Positions 1 to 6,175 of a stretch of 8,794 nucleotides of DNA are shown here, one piece after another (positions within the stretch are counted from its first letter, which is position 1; each line of letters starts with the position of its first letter). The translations under genes were made by a program, and so were the position numbers. A model generated the notes under the pieces. That model had not been told where the DNA came from. It did no database searches and saw nothing but the letters and a program-made list of their open reading frames with translations. Source of the stretch: Alphaproteobacteria bacterium (lineage in GTDB: Bacteria > Pseudomonadota > Alphaproteobacteria > Rhizobiales > Xanthobacteraceae). The DNA lies in the NCBI GenBank assembly GCA_005884745.1, contig VAZU01000135.1, forward strand, positions 1 to 8,794, given 5' to 3'.

Positions 1-249
1 CAGCGCCACCCCGCGCGCGGCGATGGCTTCGGGCGCAAGCCGCGTGACCGGCGTGCCGAACAGCTCGACTGTGCCCGCGCGCGGCGGCAACAGTCCCACG
101 GTTACGCTCATGCAAGTGGACTTGCCGGCGCCGTTGCGGCCGAGCAGCCCGAGCAGCCGCCCTTCGCCGAGCTCGAACGACAGTTTCTGCAGCACGTGAC
201 TGTCGCCGTAATAGGCGTCGATGTCCTGGAGGCTGAGCGCGCTACGCAC
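1..249 (-). CDS. livF: Liv-type ABC transporter ATP-binding protein LivF, N-terminal part (runs off the left edge)
   Basis: This is the second ATPase subunit of a branched-chain-amino-acid-type (HAAT) ABC importer. It would bind the cytoplasmic face of LivH/LivM and pair with LivG to hydrolyse ATP. Only the first 83 residues lie in the window. They begin MRSALSLQDIDAYYGDSHVL, a typical LivF opening with the aromatic A-loop at YY, followed by a Walker A motif GRNGAGKS at residues 37-44 and the LivF-like stretch VGLLPPRAGTVELFG near 51-65. The Q-loop, signature motif and Walker B are outside the window. I chose the GTG start at 247-249 because it gives the family-typical N-terminus and overlaps the end of livG by 8 bp, as expected for translational coupling. 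It is the last gene of the operon that is visible here. LivF rather than another ABC ATPase is inferred from position after livG and from similarity. Confidence 0.9.
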   Translation of the reverse strand, partial: MRSALSLQDIDAYYGDSHVLQKLSFELGEGRLLGLLGRNGAGKSTCMSVTVGLLPPRAGTVELFGTPVTRLAPEAIAARGVAL

Positions 250-955
250 CGAGGTAGACCTCCCTGGTGCGGGGGTCGGCGACGACCTCGGCGCGCGTGC
301 CCAGCAGCGTGATGCGGTCCGCGAACTCCAGCGCCACGTCCATGTTGTGCTCGATCATCACCACCGTCACGTCGCGCGGGATGGCGAACAACAGCTGATT
401 GACCTCGCGGCGTTCGTCGATCGAGAGCCCGGCGAACGGCTCGTCGAGCAGCAGCACCTTCGGATTCTGCGCCAGCGCCATGGCGATCTCGACGCGGCGC
501 TGCTCGCCATAGGAGGTCTGCGACAGCGGCCGATCGGCAATGTGGCTCAGACCGACCCGCGCCAGCGCCGCGCGGGCGCGCTCGAACAGCCGGTGCTGCC
601 GGTCGAAGGCCGCCACCGGGTTCCAGCGCAAGGGCGAGAGCCCGAGCAGCGCCAGGCAGACGTTGCGCACGATGGTATCGCGGGGGAACAGGGTGATGAT
701 CTGGTAGGTGCGCGCCATGCCGAAGTGAGCGCGACGCCGGCTCGGTAGCTGGGTGATGTCCCGGTCGAACAGCAGGATCGAGCCGCTGTCGGGCGCAAGC
801 TCGCCGGTGATCAGGTTGAACAAGGTGGTCTTGCCCGCGCCGTTGGGGCCGATGATCAGCCGCCGTTCGCCGGGCTCGACCGTCAGGCTGACATCGGCGG
901 TGACGCGCAAGCCCCCGAACGACTTGCTCAAGGCGTCGACCTTGAGCGCACTCAT
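242..955 (-). CDS. livG: Liv-type ABC transporter ATP-binding protein LivG
   Basis: This is the first ATPase subunit of the importer, 237 residues, slightly short but normal for LivG. Visible motifs are Walker A GPNGAGKT (residues 36-43), Q-loop Q85 in RTYQIITLF, the signature region TSYGEQRRVEIA (147-158), Walker B VLLLDEP (167-173) and the switch histidine H203 in VVMIEHNMD. The C-terminus TREVYLGA matches the usual LivG ending. The signature has Thr where LivG proteins usually have Leu (LSYGEQR), a mild deviation. An upstream ATG at 1030 would add 25 residues translated from inside livM in another frame, so I chose the ATG at 953-955. It overlaps the livM stop in an ATGA tetranucleotide. 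The 3' end overlaps livF by 8 bp. The protein acts at the inner membrane together with LivH/LivM; the transported substrate is not determined by this subunit. Confidence 0.95.
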   Translation of the reverse strand: MSALKVDALSKSFGGLRVTADVSLTVEPGERRLIIGPNGAGKTTLFNLITGELAPDSGSILLFDRDITQLPSRRRAHFGMARTYQIITLFPRDTIVRNVCLALLGLSPLRWNPVAAFDRQHRLFERARAALARVGLSHIADRPLSQTSYGEQRRVEIAMALAQNPKVLLLDEPFAGLSIDERREVNQLLFAIPRDVTVVMIEHNMDVALEFADRITLLGTRAEVVADPRTREVYLGA

Positions 956-1950
956 GACGGCGGCTCCGACACGTTGCGCAGCACATTGGCCCTGCCGCGG
1001 TCGCGGAACGCCCGCCACCCCATGCGCCACAGACGCACCGAGCCGGGCACCAGGCCCTCGGGCATGAAGGTGATGATGGCGACGAAGATCACGCCGAGCA
1101 CGAGGTTCCAGCGCTCGACGTAGGCGCTCACCACGTTCTTCATGATCACGACGATGGCCGCGCCGGCGATCGGGCCGAGCAGGGTCGCCGTTCCGCCGGA
1201 GATCACCATCAGCAGCACTTCGGCCGAGGTCTGCAGCGAGGCGACCTGCGGGCTGATGAAATTCGTGTAATAGATGAACAGCAGTCCGGCGATCCCCGAC
1301 CAGAAACCGGAGAACAGGAAGGCGAGAAAGCGGGTCAGCCAGACGTTATATCCCAGCGCGTTCATGCGCCGGGCCTGATCGCGCGTGCCGCACAGGCTCG
1401 CGCCGAACGGCGAGCGGATGAACACCGCCATGCTCGCCACCGCCGCGAGAAAAATCAACAGCGTCGCATAATAGAAGGAATCCGCATTGGCGAGACTGAG
1501 ACCGAACGGGCGCGGCCGGGTCGTCACGTTCACGCCGTTATCGCCGTTGGTCAGGCTCGCCCAGCGGTAGGCGACGCCCCAGACAATCTGACCGAGCGCA
1601 AGCGTGATCATCAGAAAGCCGATGCCGGTCGAGCGCAGCGCGAGCACGCCGAACACGGCCGCGGCCAGGAGCGCGACGAGGATCGCGACGCCGTCGGCGG
1701 CGAAATGGCCGTAGCCGGCCTGCAGCATCAGCGCGCCCGCATAACCCGCGGTGGCGAACAGGCCGGCGTGCCCGAGCGAGACCAGACCGGCGTATCCGAC
1801 CAGGACGTTGAGGGCGAGCGCGAATACCGCGAACAGCAGGATTTGGCTGGAGATGTTGATGTAATAGGGATTGCCGACCCAGGCCGGCAGCGTGATCAGC
1901 AAGATCAGTGCGATGCCGATGGCCGCCCGCCGCGGCGTGATGGAGCTCAT
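952..1950 (-). CDS. livM: Liv-type ABC transporter permease LivM
   Basis: This is an inner-membrane permease subunit of the HAAT importer, 332 residues, a usual LivM length. It is strongly hydrophobic, with helices visible at about residues 10-25, 34-54, 87-105, 110-128, 160-178, 206-228, 243-275 and 284-296. Family landmarks are LVSLGHAGLFATAGYAGA (56-73), the LivM motif TNGDNGV (134-140) and the cytoplasmic coupling loop GTRDQARRMNALGYNVWLTR (188-207), which is expected to dock on the ATPases. The C-terminus is basic (RLWRMGWRAFRDRGR), consistent with the positive-inside rule. The ATG at 1948-1950 overlaps the stop of the preceding livH frame (ATGA), and its own stop overlaps livG's ATG in the same way, so it is tightly coupled. 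The reading frame is intact, unlike its partner livH. Confidence 0.95.
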   Translation of the reverse strand: MSSITPRRAAIGIALILLITLPAWVGNPYYINISSQILLFAVFALALNVLVGYAGLVSLGHAGLFATAGYAGALMLQAGYGHFAADGVAILVALLAAAVFGVLALRSTGIGFLMITLALGQIVWGVAYRWASLTNGDNGVNVTTRPRPFGLSLANADSFYYATLLIFLAAVASMAVFIRSPFGASLCGTRDQARRMNALGYNVWLTRFLAFLFSGFWSGIAGLLFIYYTNFISPQVASLQTSAEVLLMVISGGTATLLGPIAGAAIVVIMKNVVSAYVERWNLVLGVIFVAIITFMPEGLVPGSVRLWRMGWRAFRDRGRANVLRNVSEPPS

Positions 1951-2339
1951 GACACGATTCTGCCGAACAGGCCCTGGGGCCGCAGCACCAGCACCAGCAG
2001 CATCGGCAGGAACAAAATCACGTAGGCGAGGTCGGGCAACATCGCCTGGCCGAAATTGTACAGGATTCCGATCAAGAAACTTCCGACCAGGGCCCCGAGC
2101 AGGCTGCCGGTTCCGCCGAGGATGACCACGATCAGCGCGAGCGGCAGCATCTCCATATCGAGGCCCGGATAGACCGACAGGTACGGCGCGCCGACGACGC
2201 CGCCGAACGCCGCGAGTGCCGCGCCAAGCGCGAACACCAAGGTGAACAGCTGCGAAACCTTGATGCCGACCACCCGGGCGATGGGGGCATCATCGACGCC
2301 GGCGCGGATCATTGCTCCGACCCGCGTCCAATCGATCAT
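1947..2339 (-). CDS. livH: LivH permease, C-terminal fragment (second frame, possible restart)
   Basis: This 130-residue frame holds the downstream half of LivH. An ATG at 2337-2339 would give MIDWTRVGAMIRAGVDDAPI, which contains the conserved cytoplasmic loop that contacts the ATPases. Landmarks FTLVFALGAALAAFGGVVGA (32-51), the loop YPGLDMEMLPLALIVVILGG (57-76) and LRPQGLFGR (119-127) follow. Three or four helices are visible at about 30-50, 65-95 and 105-120. The ATG overlaps the stop of the preceding frame in TGATG, a common arrangement for termination-reinitiation, so this fragment could be translated. Its stop overlaps the livM ATG (ATGA). Losing one helix would change the membrane orientation of this half unless it inserts independently. 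I think a decaying gene is more likely than a purposeful two-piece permease. Confidence 0.55.
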   Translation of the reverse strand: MIDWTRVGAMIRAGVDDAPIARVVGIKVSQLFTLVFALGAALAAFGGVVGAPYLSVYPGLDMEMLPLALIVVILGGTGSLLGALVGSFLIGILYNFGQAMLPDLAYVILFLPMLLVLVLRPQGLFGRIVS

Positions 2340-2767
2340 CACAGGCGATAGAGCGGAAAGAACAGGCCCGCTACCCGCACTGCGCCGCGCAGATGCGCCG
2401 GCGTCGCCGGCTGCCACGGATCGCCGGTCCACGCCATCAGGCAGACGTCGGCGACGATGAAAGACAGGCCCAGCGTGAGCAGGACCTGCGCGAGTTCCTG
2501 ACCGGCCAGCCGCCGCAACAGCAGGCGTTCGATCAGGCCGCCGATAACGGCCATGGCCGCGCCGCTGAGGAGTGCCGCGAGCCAGAAATTCATCCCGGTT
2601 TTGTCGAGCAGCGTCACGCCGAAATAGGCTCCGAGCATGAAAAACGAGCCATGCATCAGATTGGGGATCCGCATCAGGCCGAAGATCAGCGAGAATCCCG
2701 CGGACAAGAGAAACAGCAGCCCGCCGTACGCGATGCTGTTCACCGCCAGGGTCAGCCAGAGCGACAT
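2339..2767 (-). CDS. livH: LivH permease, N-terminal fragment (first frame)
   Basis: This is the 142-residue upstream half of the broken livH. It starts MSLWLTLAVNSIAYGGLLFL, a normal LivH beginning. It carries the LivH landmarks FSLIFGLMRIPNLMHGSFFM (25-44), LIERLLLRRLAGQELAQVLL (78-97) and TLGLSFIVADV (98-108), with helices at about 5-30, 38-55, 60-80 and 92-112. It ends at YRL, just before the helix that precedes the conserved cytoplasmic loop. I chose the ATG at 2765-2767; the frame stays open further upstream only because the 110-bp repeat contains no stop, and those extra residues are repeat-derived. Its TGA stop shares one base with the ATG of the next frame (TGATG). Alone it lacks the cytoplasmic ATPase-coupling loop. 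Confidence 0.6.
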   Translation of the reverse strand: MSLWLTLAVNSIAYGGLLFLLSAGFSLIFGLMRIPNLMHGSFFMLGAYFGVTLLDKTGMNFWLAALLSGAAMAVIGGLIERLLLRRLAGQELAQVLLTLGLSFIVADVCLMAWTGDPWQPATPAHLRGAVRVAGLFFPLYRL

Positions 2768-2796
2768 GTCGGGTACCGCGGATCCCGTCGCAGTTT

Positions 2797-2906
2797 GTCG
2801 TCCCGGCCGAGGCCGCGTAGCGGCCGTGAGCCGGGATCCATGCCCACCGGCGTGTCGATTCCGCACGACCAGAGGTCATGGGTCCCCGCTTTCGCGGGGA
2901 CGACGG
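2797..2906 (+). repeat. 110-bp palindromic intergenic repeat, copy 1 (Bradyrhizobium-type)
   Basis: The element starts GTCGTCCCGGCC and ends GGGGACGAC, so its ends are inverted repeats of each other. Inside are two perfect hairpins: GGCCGC-GTA-GCGGCC near the left end and TCCCCGC-TTTC-GCGGGGA near the right end. A second copy in the opposite orientation lies at 8561-8670. The two align without gaps with about 11 mismatches, roughly 90% identity. From memory this is a very abundant intergenic repeat in Bradyrhizobium and relatives; translated on the minus strand it gives the familiar string VPAKAGTHD. Here it occupies most of the 153-bp gap between livK and the livH remnant, so it would be transcribed within the operon, where its hairpins could affect mRNA stability or the ratio of livK to downstream genes. 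Confidence 0.9.
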
Positions 2907-2920
2907 AGGGGTTGCTTTGG

Positions 2921-4162
2921 CTATTCCAGGTTCTTGGCGGGCGGATAGTCACGGGAATAGACCGGATTGGCCAGGAACGCCTTCTCGTCGTAGGTCCAGA
3001 ACTGGCTGACGTTCGCATATGTCTTGACGATCGTGTTGACGAGCTGGCCGCCCTTGCGCTCGCATTTCCGGATGAAGACGTCTCCGACCACGTTGCCGAG
3101 GTGGTCGAACTTGACCGGTCCGCGCGGGGTGTCGGTCAACCACACCGCGTGCAGAGCCTCCGCGAAGGCCTTGCGGTCATCCGCCTGGCCGCCGAGCTTT
3201 TCGATTGCGGCCTCGACACACTCGCCGGCGACGTACATTCCCGCCGAATAGCCGCCGGGAAGCACCCCGTAGTCCTTCTGCATGGCCGCGACGAAGCGCT
3301 TGTTGCTCGGCGTGTCGCGTTCGGACGAATACCAGGCCGCGGACACGACGCCCACGGCTTCATCGCCCAGGCTTCGCAGCAGGGCATCGTCCATCGCGGT
3401 CCAGCCGGCAAGCAGCGGGATTTTGTCCTTCAAGCCGAGATCCGCATAGGCGCGCGTGAACTTCACCGGATTGGATCCGGCAAACCCGTTGAACACGCAG
3501 TCGACGTTGCCGATCTGGGCGATGTAAGGGGTGTAATCCGGCGTCACCAACGGCGGCCACAGCTTCTTCACCACCTTGCCGCCGTCGTCTTCGAACACGC
3601 GCTGGAACCCGGCCATCTGCTCGTAGCCGAAGGCAAAATCCTCGGAGATCGTCGCGGCGCGCTTGTATTTGAGATCCTTGGCAGCGTAGTCGCCCATCGC
3701 GTGACAGCATTGCGCCGATGTAGCCGATGGCCGGATCACGAACGGGTTGGCTTTGCGCTGCGTCACGTCTTCCGCGGCAGCGAGACTGATGAGCGGCGTC
3801 TGGTTGTCGCGGACGTAATCGGTGATGGCGAGCAACTCGAATGCGGCAAGCGGGCCGAGAATGACGTTGACCTTGTCGCGCTCGATCAGCTCCTGGGCCT
3901 TGGTCTTGGCGCCGGCCGGATTGCCGCCGGTATCGGCGGAGATGAATTCGATCTTGCGGCCGGCCAACGTGTTGCTCTTCTCCTTCAGCAGTGTGGCGAT
4001 GCCCTGCTCCATCTGGATGCCGCCCTGTGCGAGCGGACCGGTCTTCACCGTGAGCAGGCCGATCTTGAACGGTGCGGATTGCGCGATCGCCGGCGCCTTC
4101 AACGTCAAAGCGCTGACGCCCCCGAGAATTCCCTTCAGCACGGTTCTGCGTCGAAGCTTCAT
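2921..4162 (-). CDS. livK: Liv-type ABC transporter periplasmic substrate-binding protein
   Basis: This is a type I periplasmic binding protein (Peripla_BP_6/HAAT family), 413 residues. It would capture the substrate in the periplasm and deliver it to LivH/LivM. The N-terminus MKLRRRTVLKGILGGVSALT is a twin-arginine-like signal (RRTVLKG), with likely cleavage after the AIA near residues 25-27, so export may use Tat. The mature protein opens with APFKIGLLTVKTGPLAQGG (30-48), a family landmark at the ligand cleft. NVILGPLAAFELLAI (99-113), SISLAAAED-like PLISLAAAEDV (123-133), SEDFAFGYEQMAGF (173-186) and DCVFNGFAGSNPVKF (221-235) follow the family order. Four cysteines sit in the mature chain (C152, C153, C222, C315), and C367 near the end. 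A purine-rich GGGAG lies about 10 bases before the ATG. Related proteins bind amino acids, amides or aromatic acids; the ligand cannot be read here. The gene symbol reflects family only. Confidence 0.9.
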   Translation of the reverse strand: MKLRRRTVLKGILGGVSALTLKAPAIAQSAPFKIGLLTVKTGPLAQGGIQMEQGIATLLKEKSNTLAGRKIEFISADTGGNPAGAKTKAQELIERDKVNVILGPLAAFELLAITDYVRDNQTPLISLAAAEDVTQRKANPFVIRPSATSAQCCHAMGDYAAKDLKYKRAATISEDFAFGYEQMAGFQRVFEDDGGKVVKKLWPPLVTPDYTPYIAQIGNVDCVFNGFAGSNPVKFTRAYADLGLKDKIPLLAGWTAMDDALLRSLGDEAVGVVSAAWYSSERDTPSNKRFVAAMQKDYGVLPGGYSAGMYVAGECVEAAIEKLGGQADDRKAFAEALHAVWLTDTPRGPVKFDHLGNVVGDVFIRKCERKGGQLVNTIVKTYANVSQFWTYDEKAFLANPVYSRDYPPAKNLE

Positions 4163-4189
4163 GGGTGTTTCACTCCCTTCGGTTGGCGT

Positions 4190-4208
4190 CGCCCGTGTCG
4201 ATCGGGCG
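4190..4208 (-). promoter_or_regulatory. Inverted repeat in the livK leader
   Basis: CGCCCG-N7-CGGGCG is a perfect 6-bp inverted repeat lying about 28-46 bp upstream of the livK ATG. It could be a leader hairpin or an operator. A TTGGCA hexamer (minus strand, near 4262-4257) might be a -35 box for livK, but no convincing -10 follows, so no promoter is called. The rest of the 133-bp gap between the hydrolase and livK shows no gene and no clear terminator, leaving open whether livK is read from the hydrolase promoter. Confidence 0.3.
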
Positions 4209-4295
4209 CTCGCTTCGGATCGGATGCGACAGGGATTTCATCCGCGCTATTTTCCTTATGCCAAGAGCCATCTTGTCATGCATTGCGCGCGCGGG

Positions 4296-6101
4296 CTACC
4301 GATCCGGCGCCGCCTTCGGCGGGATGATCGGCAGCAGCAGATAGGGCTCGCGGCCGCCGCCGAAATGCAGAATGGTCCGGCCGCCGAACACATCCGGCGG
4401 ACGGTCGATCGGGTCGTCATGCATGAACGGGCCGCAGCCGGTCATCGGGTGCTTCATGTTGGAGAGACGAGTGGGCGGCCCGGGATGCTCGTAATCCCTG
4501 CCGCGGATGCTCAGCCCGATGCGGTAGCCGGCGGGAACGACGATGGAAGTCGGCCAGATTTCCACATCGAGCTCGACGATCTCCCCGGGCTGCAGCGGCT
4601 GCAGTTCGTCATGCGTGTGGTAGGGCCGATACGGCGTGGAACGCTTCGGGTCGAGCTTGCGATGCGAGGCGCGCAGCCAGCCCTGCCCGATGGGCGTATG
4701 CGGATCGAGCGCGCCCTGGAACACCACCTCGTTCAGATCGGCCGAGAACACCCGCAGCACGAGAAAGAGATCGGCATCGCGGGTCGAGGACGACACCGAC
4801 AGCTTCGCGGTGGACGGCCCGGTGATCTCGGTCTCTTGCGCCAGCGGCGGGGTCAAAAACGTGAGGCCGTCGCCCAGCGCATCGAAGCTCACGCCGGCCC
4901 GTCGTGCGACCGGCGTCTGCTGGAGCGAATGCTCGACGGGATCGAGATAGAACTTCGTCCATTGCGTGCGCGCGGGCGGCCATTCGTTCTCCTCGCGCGC
5001 GACGAATCGGTCGAGCCGGCGCACTTGCAGCAGCACGCGCGGCTGCCGGCTCCAACCGCTGTCGATGCCCTTGAGGAAATGGTCGAAGAACTTGCGCTGC
5101 AGCTCGCGGCCGTAATCGGTATAGAAATGCGTCCAATGCTCGATGCCGTGCGCCTCGAGCCATTTGTCCTTGGAGGCGGCGCGCACGAAGCCCTCGAAAT
5201 TGCCGCGCGGGTGCAGGCCTTGGCCGCCCCAGTTGGCGGCCGAGAACAGCGGGACGTTGATGTTCTCCCACACCGGCGAGCGCGCCTTGTGGTATTCGTC
5301 ATCGAGTGGATGCGCGCGGATCTCGTCGCCGAAATCGCAGCGGTTTTTTGCAAGCTCGCCGTCCGACAGCGCTTCCGGTCCGCACACCGGCCGGCCGTGC
5401 ACGCGCGAGCGGGCGCCGCGCTCGCCGAGGCCATACTGCACGGTCTTGACCTGCATGTCGTACCAGTTCGCCCAGAACACGCAGAGGATGCCGCCGTGGT
5501 GGGTCATGTCGCGGTACCAATCCGCGGCGCCTTCCCACACGCACATCGCGGCGAGATGCGGCGGCTGCAGCGAGGCGACGTGCCACTGGTTGATGGCGTA
5601 ATAGGAGATGCCGTTGAGCCCGATTTTTCCGTTCGACCACGGCTGCACGCCGGCCCATTCGATACAGCCGTAAAAATCCGCGGTCTCGCGCGGCGAGAAA
5701 TGGTCGATATCGCCGGGCGAGCAGCCGCAGCCCCGCGAATCGACCCGCACGACGGCATAGCCGTGCGGCACCCATTTCTCCGGATCGACCACCTCCCAGT
5801 TCTGATAAAGATTGCTGGATCCGGCGGTGACGTCCGGATGGTTCTGCGCCATGCGCTCCCAGGCACCGGCGTAACCGTCCTGGAACGCCAGTCCCTTGGC
5901 ATACGGGCCATAGCTCAGGATTACCGGATAACGTCCTTCGGGGAGGGGCAGGAACACGTCGGCGCGCAGCACGAGGCCGTCGTCCATCTCGACCGGTACA
6001 TCCCAGTCGATCCGCATGCCATCGCGGATTTCGCCGCGACCTTCCGGTGAAGCGGTGCGGCCGGGTGCTGCGTCCATCGTTGACTGTCCCGTCTCCGACA
6101 T
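4296..6101 (-). CDS. CocE/S15-family alpha/beta hydrolase (X-Pro dipeptidyl-peptidase-like acylase/esterase)
   Basis: The 601-residue protein has the two-part plan of the CocE/NonD and X-Pro dipeptidyl-peptidase (S15) family: an alpha/beta hydrolase domain at about 30-345 and a C-terminal jelly-roll (X-Pro C) domain at about 350-590. The first contains DGLVLRADVFLP (41-52), VVRVDSRGCGCSPG (117-130), IEWAGVQPWSNGKIGLNG (147-164) and the nucleophile elbow GISYYA, with catalytic Ser at S166. The second contains TAKLSVSSSTRDADLFLVLR (431-450), PVEHSL and VPAGYRIGLSIRGRDY. Candidate catalytic His is H322 or H325 in EHWTH. The usual acid motif G-G-W-x-D appears as A-N-W-G-G (289-293), so the canonical Asp is not at its place. 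Relatives cleave esters, amides or N-terminal X-Pro dipeptides; the substrate is unknown. No signal peptide is seen, so it is probably cytoplasmic. The start is uncertain: ATG 6101 or ATG 6077, neither with a strong Shine-Dalgarno. Confidence 0.85.
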   Translation of the reverse strand: MSETGQSTMDAAPGRTASPEGRGEIRDGMRIDWDVPVEMDDGLVLRADVFLPLPEGRYPVILSYGPYAKGLAFQDGYAGAWERMAQNHPDVTAGSSNLYQNWEVVDPEKWVPHGYAVVRVDSRGCGCSPGDIDHFSPRETADFYGCIEWAGVQPWSNGKIGLNGISYYAINQWHVASLQPPHLAAMCVWEGAADWYRDMTHHGGILCVFWANWYDMQVKTVQYGLGERGARSRVHGRPVCGPEALSDGELAKNRCDFGDEIRAHPLDDEYHKARSPVWENINVPLFSAANWGGQGLHPRGNFEGFVRAASKDKWLEAHGIEHWTHFYTDYGRELQRKFFDHFLKGIDSGWSRQPRVLLQVRRLDRFVAREENEWPPARTQWTKFYLDPVEHSLQQTPVARRAGVSFDALGDGLTFLTPPLAQETEITGPSTAKLSVSSSTRDADLFLVLRVFSADLNEVVFQGALDPHTPIGQGWLRASHRKLDPKRSTPYRPYHTHDELQPLQPGEIVELDVEIWPTSIVVPAGYRIGLSIRGRDYEHPGPPTRLSNMKHPMTGCGPFMHDDPIDRPPDVFGGRTILHFGGGREPYLLLPIIPPKAAPDR

Positions 6102-6133
6102 GCGGTGCTGCTTGCGCTGACCAAGCGCGCGCT

Positions 6134-6162
6134 ATGCTATGAACCGCAGCCGGTCAGGACAA
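6134..6162 (-). promoter_or_regulatory. Candidate sigma70-type promoter for the hydrolase (minus strand)
   Basis: On the minus strand, TTGTCC (6162-6157) and TAGCAT (6139-6134) stand 17 bp apart, each matching four of six bases of the sigma70 consensus, placing transcription start about 25 bp before the ATG at 6101. A plus-strand -10-like TATGCT (6133-6138) overlaps it, with TTGCGC (6112-6117) 15 bp upstream as a weak -35 for the dehydrogenase. The whole divergent spacer is 74 bp, so both directions must be controlled from here. Found by eye only. Confidence 0.3.
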
Positions 6163-6175
6163 TGGAGGATTCTTG

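Larger units (their letters stand above)
1947..2767 (-). pseudogene. livH: Liv-type ABC transporter permease LivH, split by an internal frame-breaking deletion
   Basis: The region encodes both ends of a LivH permease in two different frames. The first frame (from the ATG at 2767) gives 142 residues ending GLFFPLYRL and then a double stop (TGATGA). The second frame continues with TRVGAMIRAGVDD and runs to the normal C-terminus LVLRPQGLFGRIVS. In intact LivH proteins, from memory of the family, about 17-20 hydrophobic residues separate the 'F-P-x-Y-x-L' segment from 'R-T-R-x-G-x-x-I-R-A'; here only about six codons (PVMIDW) remain. The lesion therefore looks like a deletion of roughly 35-45 bp that is not a multiple of three, removing one membrane helix, rather than a single-base sequencing slip. 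Both remaining halves are well conserved, which suggests a recent event. The loss would remove half of the permease dimer and probably inactivate the importer unless the halves are still co-translated and functional. Confidence 0.8.

Noticed and set aside
956..1030. Extended livG start at 1030
   Set aside because: The extra 25 residues are encoded within livM in another frame and do not look like an ABC ATPase N-terminus; the ATGA overlap start at 955 is preferred.
2768..2879. Extended livH starts at 2866 or 2879
   Set aside because: The added residues are translated from the palindromic repeat and not from a conserved LivH N-terminus.
2312..4327. Long plus-strand open frame antisense to livH and livK (671 codons)
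   Set aside because: It is opposite a clear binding-protein gene and crosses the repeat. Its composition (many Arg, His, Asp, Gln) is the usual shadow of a high-GC gene; no domain is recognisable.
3822..6050. Long plus-strand open frame antisense to the hydrolase (742 codons)
   Set aside because: It lies opposite a well-supported S15-family coding region and shows only low-complexity, Arg/Ala-rich shadow sequence.
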